This document shows, piece after piece, positions 18,680 through 26,432 of a DNA stretch of 64,000 nucleotides. The first letter of the stretch is position 1. Each line of letters opens with the position of its first letter. A program made the position numbers and the translations under genes. The stretch is from the NCBI RefSeq assembly GCF_030345715.1, contig NZ_JAUASX010000003.1, positions 247,010-311,009 on the forward strand. Direction: 5' to 3'. Under the pieces are notes generated by a model. It ran no database searches. It was given only the letters and a program-made list of their open reading frames with translations, and had not been told where the DNA came from. The stretch comes from Solimonas sp. SE-A11. GTDB lineage: Bacteria > Pseudomonadota > Gammaproteobacteria > Nevskiales > Nevskiaceae.

Positions 18680-19465
18680 TCAGGCCGCGAAGAAAGGCTG
18701 CAACTGCTCCAGCGTGCCGTTCTTCTCAGCTGCCTGGCGCGCGGTGGCGCGATGCTTCGGGTCCACGGCATCGCTGAGTTTCGCCATGCGCTGCTGATCC
18801 TTCGGCGGCATCTGTGCGGTGACCAGGCCCACTTCGTTGATGAACTCGGGCGCCTTGAAGGCGGCTTCGATCAGGCTGCGGATCTGCTGATCATCCATCT
18901 TCGCCGTGAGGCGCGCGACGCGGTCCTTGCGCTGCGCGAAGCTGGAGATGCGCAGGGAGTCGGCGGGGTCGGCGATCTCCTCCATCAGGATCATCGCCTT
19001 GTCTTCCGGCAGGTAATCGGTGAAGCCGCCCATGATGTGGTAGTCGCGGCTGGCCAGCATCTGGCGCGTGACGCCGCGCATCAGGTCCACCGGCAGTTTC
19101 TCCAGCTGCTCCCTGGCCCTTTCCGGGATCTGCTCGCGCGCGATCTCCGCCATGAACTCGTCGTCGAAGTGCTTGCACATGCGCGCCGCGCGGTCGGCCG
19201 GCACGTAGTACGACATGTTGGCGGTGATGCTGGGGCCGAAGACCTTGCGGCACAGCAGGGCGCTGAGCGCATCCGGTGCCAGCTTGCCGCTGGCGGCGAT
19301 CTTCTCGAACAGCCCGGCGAATTCCTCCAGCAGGCTGTTCTGGATCAGCGTGCGCAGCTTCATCAGGCCGGCGCCGTCGAGCGCGGCGAGGTGGCCCAGC
19401 TGGGCCGCGTCGCGGTGCAGTACACGCGCCAGGCGGCGCAGCTCGGTGTCGCGGTCGATGTTCAT
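18680..19465 (-). CDS. Hypothetical helical protein
   Basis: A 261-residue, mostly helical soluble protein with no signal peptide. Features include LRRLARVLHRD at the N-terminus, repeated short helical units (IREQ/ARLTAKMDDQQIRSLIEAAF, around residues 185-205), and MILMEEIADPADSLRISSF. The helical repeats are loosely like the MgtE N-domain or HEAT-like folds, but I do not recognise a family. Its ATG overlaps the stop of the upstream small gene (ATGA), so the two are probably translated together. Confidence 0.7.
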   Translation of the reverse strand: MNIDRDTELRRLARVLHRDAAQLGHLAALDGAGLMKLRTLIQNSLLEEFAGLFEKIAASGKLAPDALSALLCRKVFGPSITANMSYYVPADRAARMCKHFDDEFMAEIAREQIPERAREQLEKLPVDLMRGVTRQMLASRDYHIMGGFTDYLPEDKAMILMEEIADPADSLRISSFAQRKDRVARLTAKMDDQQIRSLIEAAFKAPEFINEVGLVTAQMPPKDQQRMAKLSDAVDPKHRATARQAAEKNGTLEQLQPFFAA

Positions 19466-19683
19466 ACGCCGAAGAGCTTCTTGATGGGCGCGCGCAGCAG
19501 CCAGGGCAGCTGGTTCAGCGCCTCTTCCATGCTGCCGCGGATGTGCTTCGAGTGGGCTTGCCGCGCCTGCTCGATGTCGCCAGCCAGCTTCAGCCGGTCA
19601 GCCTCGGACAGCGCGGACAGGAAGTCCAGCTTCGCCGGCTGCGTGCGCAGCAGTTTCGCCAGCTTGTCGTTGGGGTTGGCCAT
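19462..19683 (-). CDS. Small hypothetical protein coupled to the downstream gene
   Basis: A 73-residue protein (start ATG at 19683, MANPNDKLAKLLRTQPAK), helical and basic, ending in LLRAPIKKLFGV, which looks amphipathic. The frame stays open far upstream through the AraC gene in another frame, but the small version fits the spacing, with an ATGA overlap to the 261-residue gene. No family is recognised. It starts 27 bases after the AraC regulator stop, so it may belong to the regulator's transcript. Confidence 0.6.
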   Translation of the reverse strand: MANPNDKLAKLLRTQPAKLDFLSALSEADRLKLAGDIEQARQAHSKHIRGSMEEALNQLPWLLRAPIKKLFGV

Positions 19684-19709
19684 GCCTGTCTCCTCGTTTG
19701 CGGCGCAGT

Positions 19710-20774
19710 CTAGCCTGAGTTTCCGTCCAGCAGCCGGCGCCGGTAGCCGCTGGGTGAGTCGCCGGTCCACTTGCGGAAGGCGCGGGTGAAGTTGGCCGGG
19801 TTGGTGTAGCCCAGCCGTGCGGCGACCTGCTGCAGTTCCAGCGTGGAGTGGCGCAGCAGTTCCTGGGCGTCGCGCTGGCGCACGTCCTCCAGCAGGGCCA
19901 GGTAGGAGGTGCCTTCGGCCTGCAGCTTGCGCTTGAGGCTGCGTCCGGACATGTGCATGCGCTCTGCCACCGCGTCGACGCTGGGATAGCCACCGTTGTG
20001 GGACAGCCGAAGTTCGGCGCAGACGCGCAGGCCGACGCTGTCCTGCAGGCCGCCGGCCTGGGCCAGCTCGCGTTCGCAGAGCTCGATGGCCTGGCGCGAG
20101 GCATGCGGGTCGGCCAGCACCGGGCGCAGCTCCAGGTAGCGCAAAGGGAAGCGCAGCAGGTTGGCCGGCTGGCCGAAGCGGATGTTGGGCAGGCGTTCGC
20201 GGTAGGCCGCGTGGTAGGGCGGCTCGGGCCAGTCGAACCCGATTTCCGCGCCCTGGAAGTCGCGCAGCTCCATGCCCAGGATCGCGCAGGCGCCCCGCGC
20301 CAGGCCCAGCAGGATGTTCTCGACGAAGAACGAGCGCAGCACCGGGATCGGGTGCTTCTCGCGCAGTGTGATGGTGCCGTGCGTGGCGTCGGTGCTCAGG
20401 CTCATCGTGAAGTTGCGCTGGCGTGCCTGCACGTAGCGGATGGTGACGTCCATGGCCTGGCGCATGGAGTCGCAGCTCATGGTGGCGTAGCCGAGGAAGC
20501 CGTGCGAGGTCGGACGCATGCGCAGGCCGTATTCGTAGCCCAGACCCGGGTCGCCGGACAGGCGGATGCCGTTCATGGCCAGCAGGGTCCACTGGTAGGC
20601 GGACATGCGCGCCTCCGGCTGCGCCAGCAGTTCCGGCGCCATCGGCACCCCCGCCAGCAACTGGTCCTGCTCCACGCCGCGCTCGGCCATGATCTCCACC
20701 AGCAGTTGCAGGTAGGAGACCGGGATCGACGGCTGGTTGATGTCGGGTGGCAGCTTCAGGCGGGACAGGTCCAT
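19710..20774 (-). CDS. AraC family regulator (OruR-like, arabinose-binding-type N-domain)
   Basis: A 354-residue regulator. The N-terminal domain of about 200 residues (MSAYQWTLLAMNGIRLSGDPGLG, HGFLGYATMSC) is the type found in OruR/ornithine-utilisation-like AraC proteins. The C-terminal two-helix-turn-helix domain carries MSGRSLKRKLQAEGTSY and LGYTNPANFTRAFRKWTGDSP. It is divergent from the SDR-patatin-monooxygenase run and very likely its regulator. The 78-base gap contains a strong dyad. Confidence 0.9.
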   Translation of the reverse strand: MDLSRLKLPPDINQPSIPVSYLQLLVEIMAERGVEQDQLLAGVPMAPELLAQPEARMSAYQWTLLAMNGIRLSGDPGLGYEYGLRMRPTSHGFLGYATMSCDSMRQAMDVTIRYVQARQRNFTMSLSTDATHGTITLREKHPIPVLRSFFVENILLGLARGACAILGMELRDFQGAEIGFDWPEPPYHAAYRERLPNIRFGQPANLLRFPLRYLELRPVLADPHASRQAIELCERELAQAGGLQDSVGLRVCAELRLSHNGGYPSVDAVAERMHMSGRSLKRKLQAEGTSYLALLEDVRQRDAQELLRHSTLELQQVAARLGYTNPANFTRAFRKWTGDSPSGYRRRLLDGNSG

Positions 20775-20794
20775 GGCGCAAAATGATAAGCAAA

Positions 20795-20836
20795 TTGGCG
20801 CGGCCGCGTCTCACGCGGCGGGGCGCCGCGCGCCAA
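20795..20836. promoter_or_regulatory. Dyad-symmetric candidate operator between AraC and SDR genes
   Basis: Outer arms TTGGCGCG (20795-20802) and CGCGCCAA (20829-20836) enclose a second inverted repeat GCCGCG / CGCGGC (20803-20808 and 20814-20819). The element fills the divergent promoter region. It may be an operator or an RNA hairpin; function is inferred. Confidence 0.45.
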
Positions 20837-20852
20837 ACTGTGCCATCGATCA

Positions 20853-21743
20853 ATGACGAGGTTCGGAGCGATGGCCAGGCAGGGTCTGCGGGGTAAGGTG
20901 GTGGCGGTGACCGGCGGTGCGCGCGGCATTGGCCTGGAGATCGCCAGGGCGCTGGCGGCCGAGGGCGCCCAGGTCAGCATCGGCGACATCGACGAGAAGC
21001 TGGCCCAGCATGCGGCACGGCCGTTGGGCGCCCATGCCGCGAAGCTGGACGTGCGCGACCGTGCGTCCTTTGCCGCCTTCCTCGACGCCACGCGCAAGGT
21101 ACTGGGGCCGGTGGACGTGCTGGTCAACAACGCTGGCATCATGCCGATGGGCGCCTTCCTCGACGAGCCGCTGGAGCGTTCCGACGCGCAGATCGACATC
21201 AACTTCCGCGGCGTGATCCATGGCATGCAGCTGGCCCTGCCGGAGATGTTGAAGCGCGGCAGCGGCCACATTGTCAACATCGCCTCGCTGGCGGGCCGCT
21301 TCGGCATTCCCGGCGCGGTGGTCTATACCGGCACCAAGTTCGCGGTGGTGGGCCTGACCGAGGCGGCGGACGCCGAGTACCGCGGACGCGGCGTGCATTT
21401 CACCGCGGTGATGTCGTCCAAGGTGCGCACCGAACTGGCCTCCGGCACCGAGCAGGCCGGCAAGGGCATCCCGGCGGTGGACCCCGAGGACGTGGCGGCG
21501 GCGGTGGTGCAGGCGCTGAAGCGGCCGCAGCTGTTCGTGGCGGTGCCGGGCTTCCTGAAGCCGGCCGCCGCGGTGTTCCAGCTGGCACCGGAATGGCTGG
21601 TCCGCCTGGGGCGGCGGGCCATAGGCGACAACCGCATCCTGTCGAAACTCGACCATGACGGTCGCCGCGATTACGAGCGGCGCCTGGATGCGTTGGCCAA
21701 GCCTGCCGCGAAGCCAGCGCCCAAGCGCAAGGTGCGCGCGTGA
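20853..21743 (+). CDS. Short-chain dehydrogenase/reductase
   Basis: A classical SDR of 296 residues that would oxidise an alcohol or reduce a ketone with NAD(P). Cofactor motif TGGARGIG, NNAG at about residues 90-93, catalytic Ser in NIASLAG and YTGTK (Tyr-x-x-x-Lys). The C-terminal extension is basic (KPAPKRKVRA). The second ATG at 20871 (MARQGLRGK) is an alternative start with a nearby GGAG. The stop overlaps the start of the patatin gene (GTGA). It is the first gene of the plus-strand catabolic run. Confidence 0.9.
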   Translation: MTRFGAMARQGLRGKVVAVTGGARGIGLEIARALAAEGAQVSIGDIDEKLAQHAARPLGAHAAKLDVRDRASFAAFLDATRKVLGPVDVLVNNAGIMPMGAFLDEPLERSDAQIDINFRGVIHGMQLALPEMLKRGSGHIVNIASLAGRFGIPGAVVYTGTKFAVVGLTEAADAEYRGRGVHFTAVMSSKVRTELASGTEQAGKGIPAVDPEDVAAAVVQALKRPQLFVAVPGFLKPAAAVFQLAPEWLVRLGRRAIGDNRILSKLDHDGRRDYERRLDALAKPAAKPAPKRKVRA

Positions 21744-22666
21744 CCCGCCGCGCCCTGGTCATCGGCTGTGGCGGCGTGGCCGGCGGTGCCTGGAGCATCG
21801 CCACGCTGGCGGCGCTGCAGCGCGAACTGGACTGGGACCCGCGCGAGGCGGAGATCCTGATCGGCACCTCCAGCGGCGCGGTGCTGTCGGCCCTGCTAGG
21901 AGCCGGCGTCTCCGTAGAGCGCATGGTGGCCAGCCAGCTCGGCGAGGCGCCGGATTGCGTCTGGAACCATGACCGCGACACCGGCGGCGTGCTGCCGCCG
22001 CTGCCGGCGGCGGACTGGCCGGGCCTGCCGCTGGCACGCCTGGGCCTGCGGCGGCGCATCTCCGCCTTCACCGCCTTCACCGGCCTGCTGCCGCGCGGCA
22101 CCGCCGACATGGCGCCGTTCCGGCGGCTGGTCGGCAGCGTGGTGCCGCCGGGGGAGTGGGCGCCGCATGCCAATACCTGGATCGTCGGCGTGGACGTGGA
22201 CAGCGGCGAGCGCGTGGCCTTCGGCCGCGAGGACGCGCCGCGGATTCCGCTGGACCTCGCGGTCTGCGCGTCCTACGGCGTGCCGGGCTGGTGCCCGCCG
22301 ATGGAATGGCAGGGCCGCTCGTATCTCGACGGCGGCATTGCCTCGCCGACCTCGGCGGACCTGCTGCTGGGCAGAGGCGTCACCGAGGCCGTGGTGCTGG
22401 CGCCGATGGCCTCCAGCGAGCCCGACCAGCCGCGCTCGCCACTGGCGCGGATCGAGCGCCGTGTGCGCCGGCACATGACCGCGATCGTGGACCGCGAGAT
22501 CGCGCAACTGCAGGCCGCCGGCATCCGCACGATCCGGCTCGAGCCGGGCCCGGCCGAGTTGGCCGCGATCGGTTACAACATGATGGATCACCGCCGTCGC
22601 CGCCGCGTCTTCGACGTGACGGTGGCGGGCAGCGACCGCGCGGTACGCGCGGCGCTCCAGCGATAA
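21740..22666 (+). CDS. Patatin-like phospholipase/esterase
   Basis: A 308-residue patatin-fold acyl hydrolase. The oxyanion region GCGGVAGGAW, the nucleophile elbow GTSSGA (GxSxG) and the catalytic dyad Asp in DGGIASP are all present, so it should be active. No signal peptide is visible, suggesting a cytoplasmic lipase or esterase. The GTG start overlaps the SDR stop. Between an SDR and a Baeyer-Villiger-type monooxygenase, hydrolysis of an ester product is a plausible role. Confidence 0.85.
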   Translation: MTRRALVIGCGGVAGGAWSIATLAALQRELDWDPREAEILIGTSSGAVLSALLGAGVSVERMVASQLGEAPDCVWNHDRDTGGVLPPLPAADWPGLPLARLGLRRRISAFTAFTGLLPRGTADMAPFRRLVGSVVPPGEWAPHANTWIVGVDVDSGERVAFGREDAPRIPLDLAVCASYGVPGWCPPMEWQGRSYLDGGIASPTSADLLLGRGVTEAVVLAPMASSEPDQPRSPLARIERRVRRHMTAIVDREIAQLQAAGIRTIRLEPGPAELAAIGYNMMDHRRRRRVFDVTVAGSDRAVRAALQR

Positions 22667-22683
22667 CCTTTGGGAGGGCAGCA

Positions 22684-24189
22684 ATGGGCAGGGCAGAACG
22701 CATGGAACGCCAGCCGGACTACGAGGCCATCGTCATCGGCACGGGTTTCGGGGGCATGGGCGCGGCGATCGAACTGAAGCGGCAGGGCATCGATTCGCTG
22801 CTGCTGCTGGATCGCAACGACGATCTTGGCGGCACCTGGCACGTCAACAGCTATCCGGGCCTGGCGGTGGACATCGCCTCCTTCACCTACTCGTACTCCT
22901 TCGAGCCGAATCCCGGCTGGACGCGGCTCTACGCGCCGGGCGCGGAGCTGAAGAAGTACGCCGAGCACGTCGCCGGCAAGTACGACCTGCGCCGCCACAT
23001 GCGCTTCAATACCGTGGTGCTGAAGGCCGTGTGGGACGAGGCGAATCGCTTGTGGACCGTGCATCTCGCGCGCGGCGAGCCGTTGACGGCGCGCTTGCTG
23101 CTGACCGCCACCGGCTTCCTGTCGCAGCCGAAGAAGCCCGGCATCCCGGGCATCGAGACATTCAAGGGCAAGGTCATGCACACCGCCGCCTGGGACCATG
23201 ACTACGAGCTGCAGGGCAAGCGCGCCGCGGTGATCGGTACCGGCGCCACCGCGGTGCAGTTGCTGCCGAAGATCGCGCCCAAGCTAGCGCGGCTCGACGT
23301 CTACCAGCGCACCGCGATCTGGGTGACGCCCAAGCTCGACGGGCCGATCCCGCTGGCGCTGCGCCGCCTGTTCGCCGCGCTGCCGTCCACGCAGCGCTCG
23401 GCGCGCCTGGTCAGCTCGGGCCTGCTCGAAGCGATCATGGTCACCGGCGTGCTGTACAACAAGCAACTGCCGCTGCTGATGCGCACGATGGAGCGGGCCT
23501 GCAAGACGCACATCGCGCGCCAGGTGAATGACCCGGCGCTGCGCGAGAAGCTCACGCCGGACTACAGCTTCGGCTGCAAGCGGCCGACCTTCTCCAATAC
23601 CTACTACCCGACCTTCAACCGCGCCAACGTGGAGCTGGTGACGGACGCCATCGAGCGCATCGAGCCCGACGCCATCGTCACACGCGATGGGCAGCGCCGG
23701 CCGATCGACACCCTGATCCTGGCCACCGGCTTCTCGCTGTGGGAGGAGAACTTCCCGGCGATCCAGATCGTCGGACGGGCGGGCAAGGACCTGGGTGCCT
23801 GGTGGCGCGGCACGCGCTTCCAGTCCTACGAGGGCATCGCGATCCCGGGCTTCCCGAACCTGTTCAGCCTGAACAGCCCCTACGCCTACAACGGCCTGTC
23901 CTTCTTCACCACCATCGAAGGGCAGATGAAGCACATCGCCCGCCTGCTGGGCGAGATGCGGCGCAAGAAGGCGCGCAGCTTCGAGGTGTCGGAGAAGGCC
24001 AACGATGCCTTCGTGGCCGACATGAAGCGGCGCCTGGAGCATTCGGTTTTCGTCAACGGCAACTGCGCCAGCTCGCGCAGCTACTACTTCAACCCGCATG
24101 GCGAGGCGACCCTGCTGCGGCCCACGTCGACGGTCTCGGGCCTGCGGCGCTCCGGACGTTTTCCCCTCAAGGACTACCAGTTCGCCTGA
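22684..24189 (+). CDS. Flavin-containing / Baeyer-Villiger-type monooxygenase (locus A)
   Basis: A 501-residue class B flavoprotein monooxygenase. FAD-binding GTGFGGMG near the N-terminus, NADPH-binding GTGATA in the middle, and a BVMO-like fingerprint FKGKVMHTAAWD between them. It would insert oxygen next to a ketone carbonyl or oxygenate a heteroatom. The ATG at 22684 follows a GGGAGGGCAGC ribosome site 17 bases after the patatin stop. The open frame continues upstream into the patatin gene but is not coding there. A second homologue lies at 56719-58227. Confidence 0.9.
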   Translation: MGRAERMERQPDYEAIVIGTGFGGMGAAIELKRQGIDSLLLLDRNDDLGGTWHVNSYPGLAVDIASFTYSYSFEPNPGWTRLYAPGAELKKYAEHVAGKYDLRRHMRFNTVVLKAVWDEANRLWTVHLARGEPLTARLLLTATGFLSQPKKPGIPGIETFKGKVMHTAAWDHDYELQGKRAAVIGTGATAVQLLPKIAPKLARLDVYQRTAIWVTPKLDGPIPLALRRLFAALPSTQRSARLVSSGLLEAIMVTGVLYNKQLPLLMRTMERACKTHIARQVNDPALREKLTPDYSFGCKRPTFSNTYYPTFNRANVELVTDAIERIEPDAIVTRDGQRRPIDTLILATGFSLWEENFPAIQIVGRAGKDLGAWWRGTRFQSYEGIAIPGFPNLFSLNSPYAYNGLSFFTTIEGQMKHIARLLGEMRRKKARSFEVSEKANDAFVADMKRRLEHSVFVNGNCASSRSYYFNPHGEATLLRPTSTVSGLRRSGRFPLKDYQFA

Positions 24190-24227
24190 AGGCGGCGCAG
24201 AATCCGGCGAGTTACAGGAGAAGGGCC

Positions 24228-25067
24228 ATGGGCAAGATGGAGCAGGGCGGTGCCGCGACGATCCCGGTGCGGCGCATGGACTTCGAGTTCGGCGACGACA
24301 TTCCCACCTGGTGGTTCGATGGTGACCCGGTCAAGACGCTGATCATGGCGGCGCAGTCTTGCACCTTTCCGGAGGGCGAGCGCTTCTTCATCCGCTCCGT
24401 GCGCGCCTGGCAGGACGGCGTGAAGGACCCGGTGCTGCGCCAGCAAATCCGCGGCTTCATCGGCCAGGAGGCGCACCACGGCAACGAGCACACGGCGCTC
24501 AATGCCTTCATGCAGGGCCGCGGACTGCCTACCGGCAAGGTCGAGGCCTTCGTCAAGCGGGGGCTGGGTTTTCGCGATCGCATGCTGTCGCCGGAGCGGC
24601 GCCTGGCCATGACTTGCGCGCTGGAGCATTTCACCGCGATGCTAGCCGAGATGCTGCTGGAACATCCGGAGTTCCTGAAGGGCATGGACGAGCGCGTGTT
24701 CGCGCTGTGGCTGTGGCATGCGGTGGAGGAGAGCGAGCACAAGGCCGTGGCCTTCGACGTCTTCAAGGACCAGGTGGACAGCGAGTGGATCCGCCGCAGC
24801 CAGATGGTGGTCACCACGCTGGAGTTCTCGCTGTTCAGCGCGCTGCACTTCGCGCGGCTCTACCGTGCTTCCGGCGAGAAGCTGGGACTGCGCGGCGTGA
24901 TGAAGCGCCTGGCTTACTTCCGCCCCTGGCTGCGCCAGCTCGGCCCGCGCTACCGTGCCTACTACCGCCGTGACTTCCACCCCGACGAGGTGGACAGCCG
25001 CGCCCTGCGCGAGGCGGCGCTGAAGCGCCTCGCACAATTGCTGGACCGGCCGACCTTGGCCGCCTGA
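24228..25067 (+). CDS. Predicted metal-dependent hydrolase (PF10118-like)
   Basis: A 279-residue helical protein. Paired acidic/histidine motifs GQEAHHGNEH (about residue 84) and AVEESEHKAVAF (about residue 167) match the metal site of the Metal_hydrol family and resemble di-iron E-x-x-H helices. Its substrate is unknown. The ATG at 24228 has an ACAGGAGAAGGG ribosome site. It follows the monooxygenase by 38 bases and precedes the methyltransferase by 24. Confidence 0.8.
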   Translation: MGKMEQGGAATIPVRRMDFEFGDDIPTWWFDGDPVKTLIMAAQSCTFPEGERFFIRSVRAWQDGVKDPVLRQQIRGFIGQEAHHGNEHTALNAFMQGRGLPTGKVEAFVKRGLGFRDRMLSPERRLAMTCALEHFTAMLAEMLLEHPEFLKGMDERVFALWLWHAVEESEHKAVAFDVFKDQVDSEWIRRSQMVVTTLEFSLFSALHFARLYRASGEKLGLRGVMKRLAYFRPWLRQLGPRYRAYYRRDFHPDEVDSRALREAALKRLAQLLDRPTLAA

Positions 25068-25091
25068 TAACCAGACCTGAAGAACCAAACC

Positions 25092-25928
25092 ATGGCCCGC
25101 AGCTCCGAGGCGATCAGCCCGACCGCTCATTACACCGGCTACGCCTGGTTCCACCACGGCCTCTCGCACGAAGCCCTGGTCACGCCGCAGGGGCGGCTGC
25201 TGTTCAACGCCCTGCGCCCGCTGAACCGCCTGGCGCAGGCCTGGGAGCGACCCACGGTGGAAGGCTTCCTGCTGGCCCGCCATCGCGCCATCGACGGCCT
25301 GCTGGAGCAGGCCATCGTGGAGGGGCGGGTGACACAGGTGATCGAGATCGCCTCCGGCTTTTCGCCGCGCGGCTGGGACTTCAAGCGCCGCCACGGCAAC
25401 CGCCTGCGCTACATCGAGGCGGACTTGCCGCAGATGGCGGAGTGGAAGCTGCAGCGGCTGGAGCGCGGCGGCCTGCTGCAGCCGGGGCACCGGGTGCAGC
25501 CGCTGGACGCGCTGGCGGACCACGGCCCCGCGTCGCTGGCGGCTCTGGCCGAGCGGTTGGACCCGGCGCAGGGGACAGCGATCGTCACCGAGGGCCTGCT
25601 GAACTACTTCGACCGTGAGTCGGTGCTGGGCATGTGGCAGCGCTTTGCCGCCGTGCTGTCGCGCTTTCCCCAGGGCCTGTACCTGTCCGATCTGCACCTG
25701 GCCCGGGACAACCAGGGTACTTCGCAGCGCGTCTTCGGCCGCCTGCTCTCGGCCTTCGTGCGGGGGCGTGTCCACCTGCATTTCAACGGCCCCGAGGAGC
25801 CCCTGGATCTGCTGCGGGCCAGTGGCTTCGCCACCGCCGAGCTGCACGATCCGCGGCAGCTGCCGCAGGCCGGGCGGACGCAGCCCGGCGCCGAGCTGGT
25901 GCGCGTGATCGAGGCGCGCAGCCGATGA
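25092..25928 (+). CDS. Class I SAM methyltransferase (leucine carboxyl methyltransferase family)
   Basis: A 278-residue O-methyltransferase-like protein. The SAM-binding segment is QVIEIASGFSPRGWDF followed by RYIEADLPQM, and TAIVTEGLLNYF is the characteristic later motif of the LCM/polyketide O-methyltransferase family. The target is unknown. It ends the close-packed part of the SDR-to-methyltransferase run; the SRPBCC gene follows after 70 bases. Confidence 0.85.
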   Translation: MARSSEAISPTAHYTGYAWFHHGLSHEALVTPQGRLLFNALRPLNRLAQAWERPTVEGFLLARHRAIDGLLEQAIVEGRVTQVIEIASGFSPRGWDFKRRHGNRLRYIEADLPQMAEWKLQRLERGGLLQPGHRVQPLDALADHGPASLAALAERLDPAQGTAIVTEGLLNYFDRESVLGMWQRFAAVLSRFPQGLYLSDLHLARDNQGTSQRVFGRLLSAFVRGRVHLHFNGPEEPLDLLRASGFATAELHDPRQLPQAGRTQPGAELVRVIEARSR

Positions 25929-25998
25929 GCGACCGTCACGCCGTCAGGTCATAATCGACTTCTTCGCATTTCCCTAGCATTTCCAATAGGAGCATCCC

Positions 25999-26418
25999 AT
26001 GGCGCAGCACCAGGTCCACGTGAGCCGCGATTTCACGCTTCCGGTCGAGGACGTGTACGCGCTCCTGTCCGATCACAACCGCCTGAGCCGCGTGCTCGGC
26101 GTGCCGGTCAAGCGAATCCGCGATGCGGTGGGCGACGACGTCAATGGCGTTGGCTCGGTGCGCCTGATCGGCGTGGCTCCGCTAGGCATCGAGGAGACCG
26201 TGACCGCGGCCGAGCCGAACCGCCTGATCCGCTACCGCATCAGCAAGGGTGGCGCGCCGGTGAAGAACCACAGCGGCGAGTTGACCTTCAGCAAGACCGC
26301 CGAAGGCTCGCGCGTGCAGTGGGTGATCGACTTCGATTCGTCGCTGCCGGTGGCCGGAACGGTGGTGCGTCTGGTGCTGGGCGCGGCCATCAACCGCGGG
26401 CTGCGCCGCATTTCCTGA
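25999..26418 (+). CDS. SRPBCC family protein
   Basis: A 139-residue single-domain START/polyketide-cyclase-like protein (SRDFTLPVEDVYALLSDHNRL at the N-terminus, then VTAAEPNRLIRYRISKGG and a terminal helix). Such proteins bind hydrophobic ligands in a helix-grip cavity. Its own ribosome site (AATAGGAGCATCCC) precedes the ATG. It lies convergent with the DUF1631 gene, 14 bases apart. Confidence 0.8.
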   Translation: MAQHQVHVSRDFTLPVEDVYALLSDHNRLSRVLGVPVKRIRDAVGDDVNGVGSVRLIGVAPLGIEETVTAAEPNRLIRYRISKGGAPVKNHSGELTFSKTAEGSRVQWVIDFDSSLPVAGTVVRLVLGAAINRGLRRIS

Positions 26419-26432
26419 ATCGGGCGGCGGTC

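Noticed and set aside
24642..25847. Long minus-strand frame opposite the metal-dependent hydrolase and methyltransferase
   Set aside because: Antisense shadow without family likeness; the plus-strand genes have motifs and ribosome sites.
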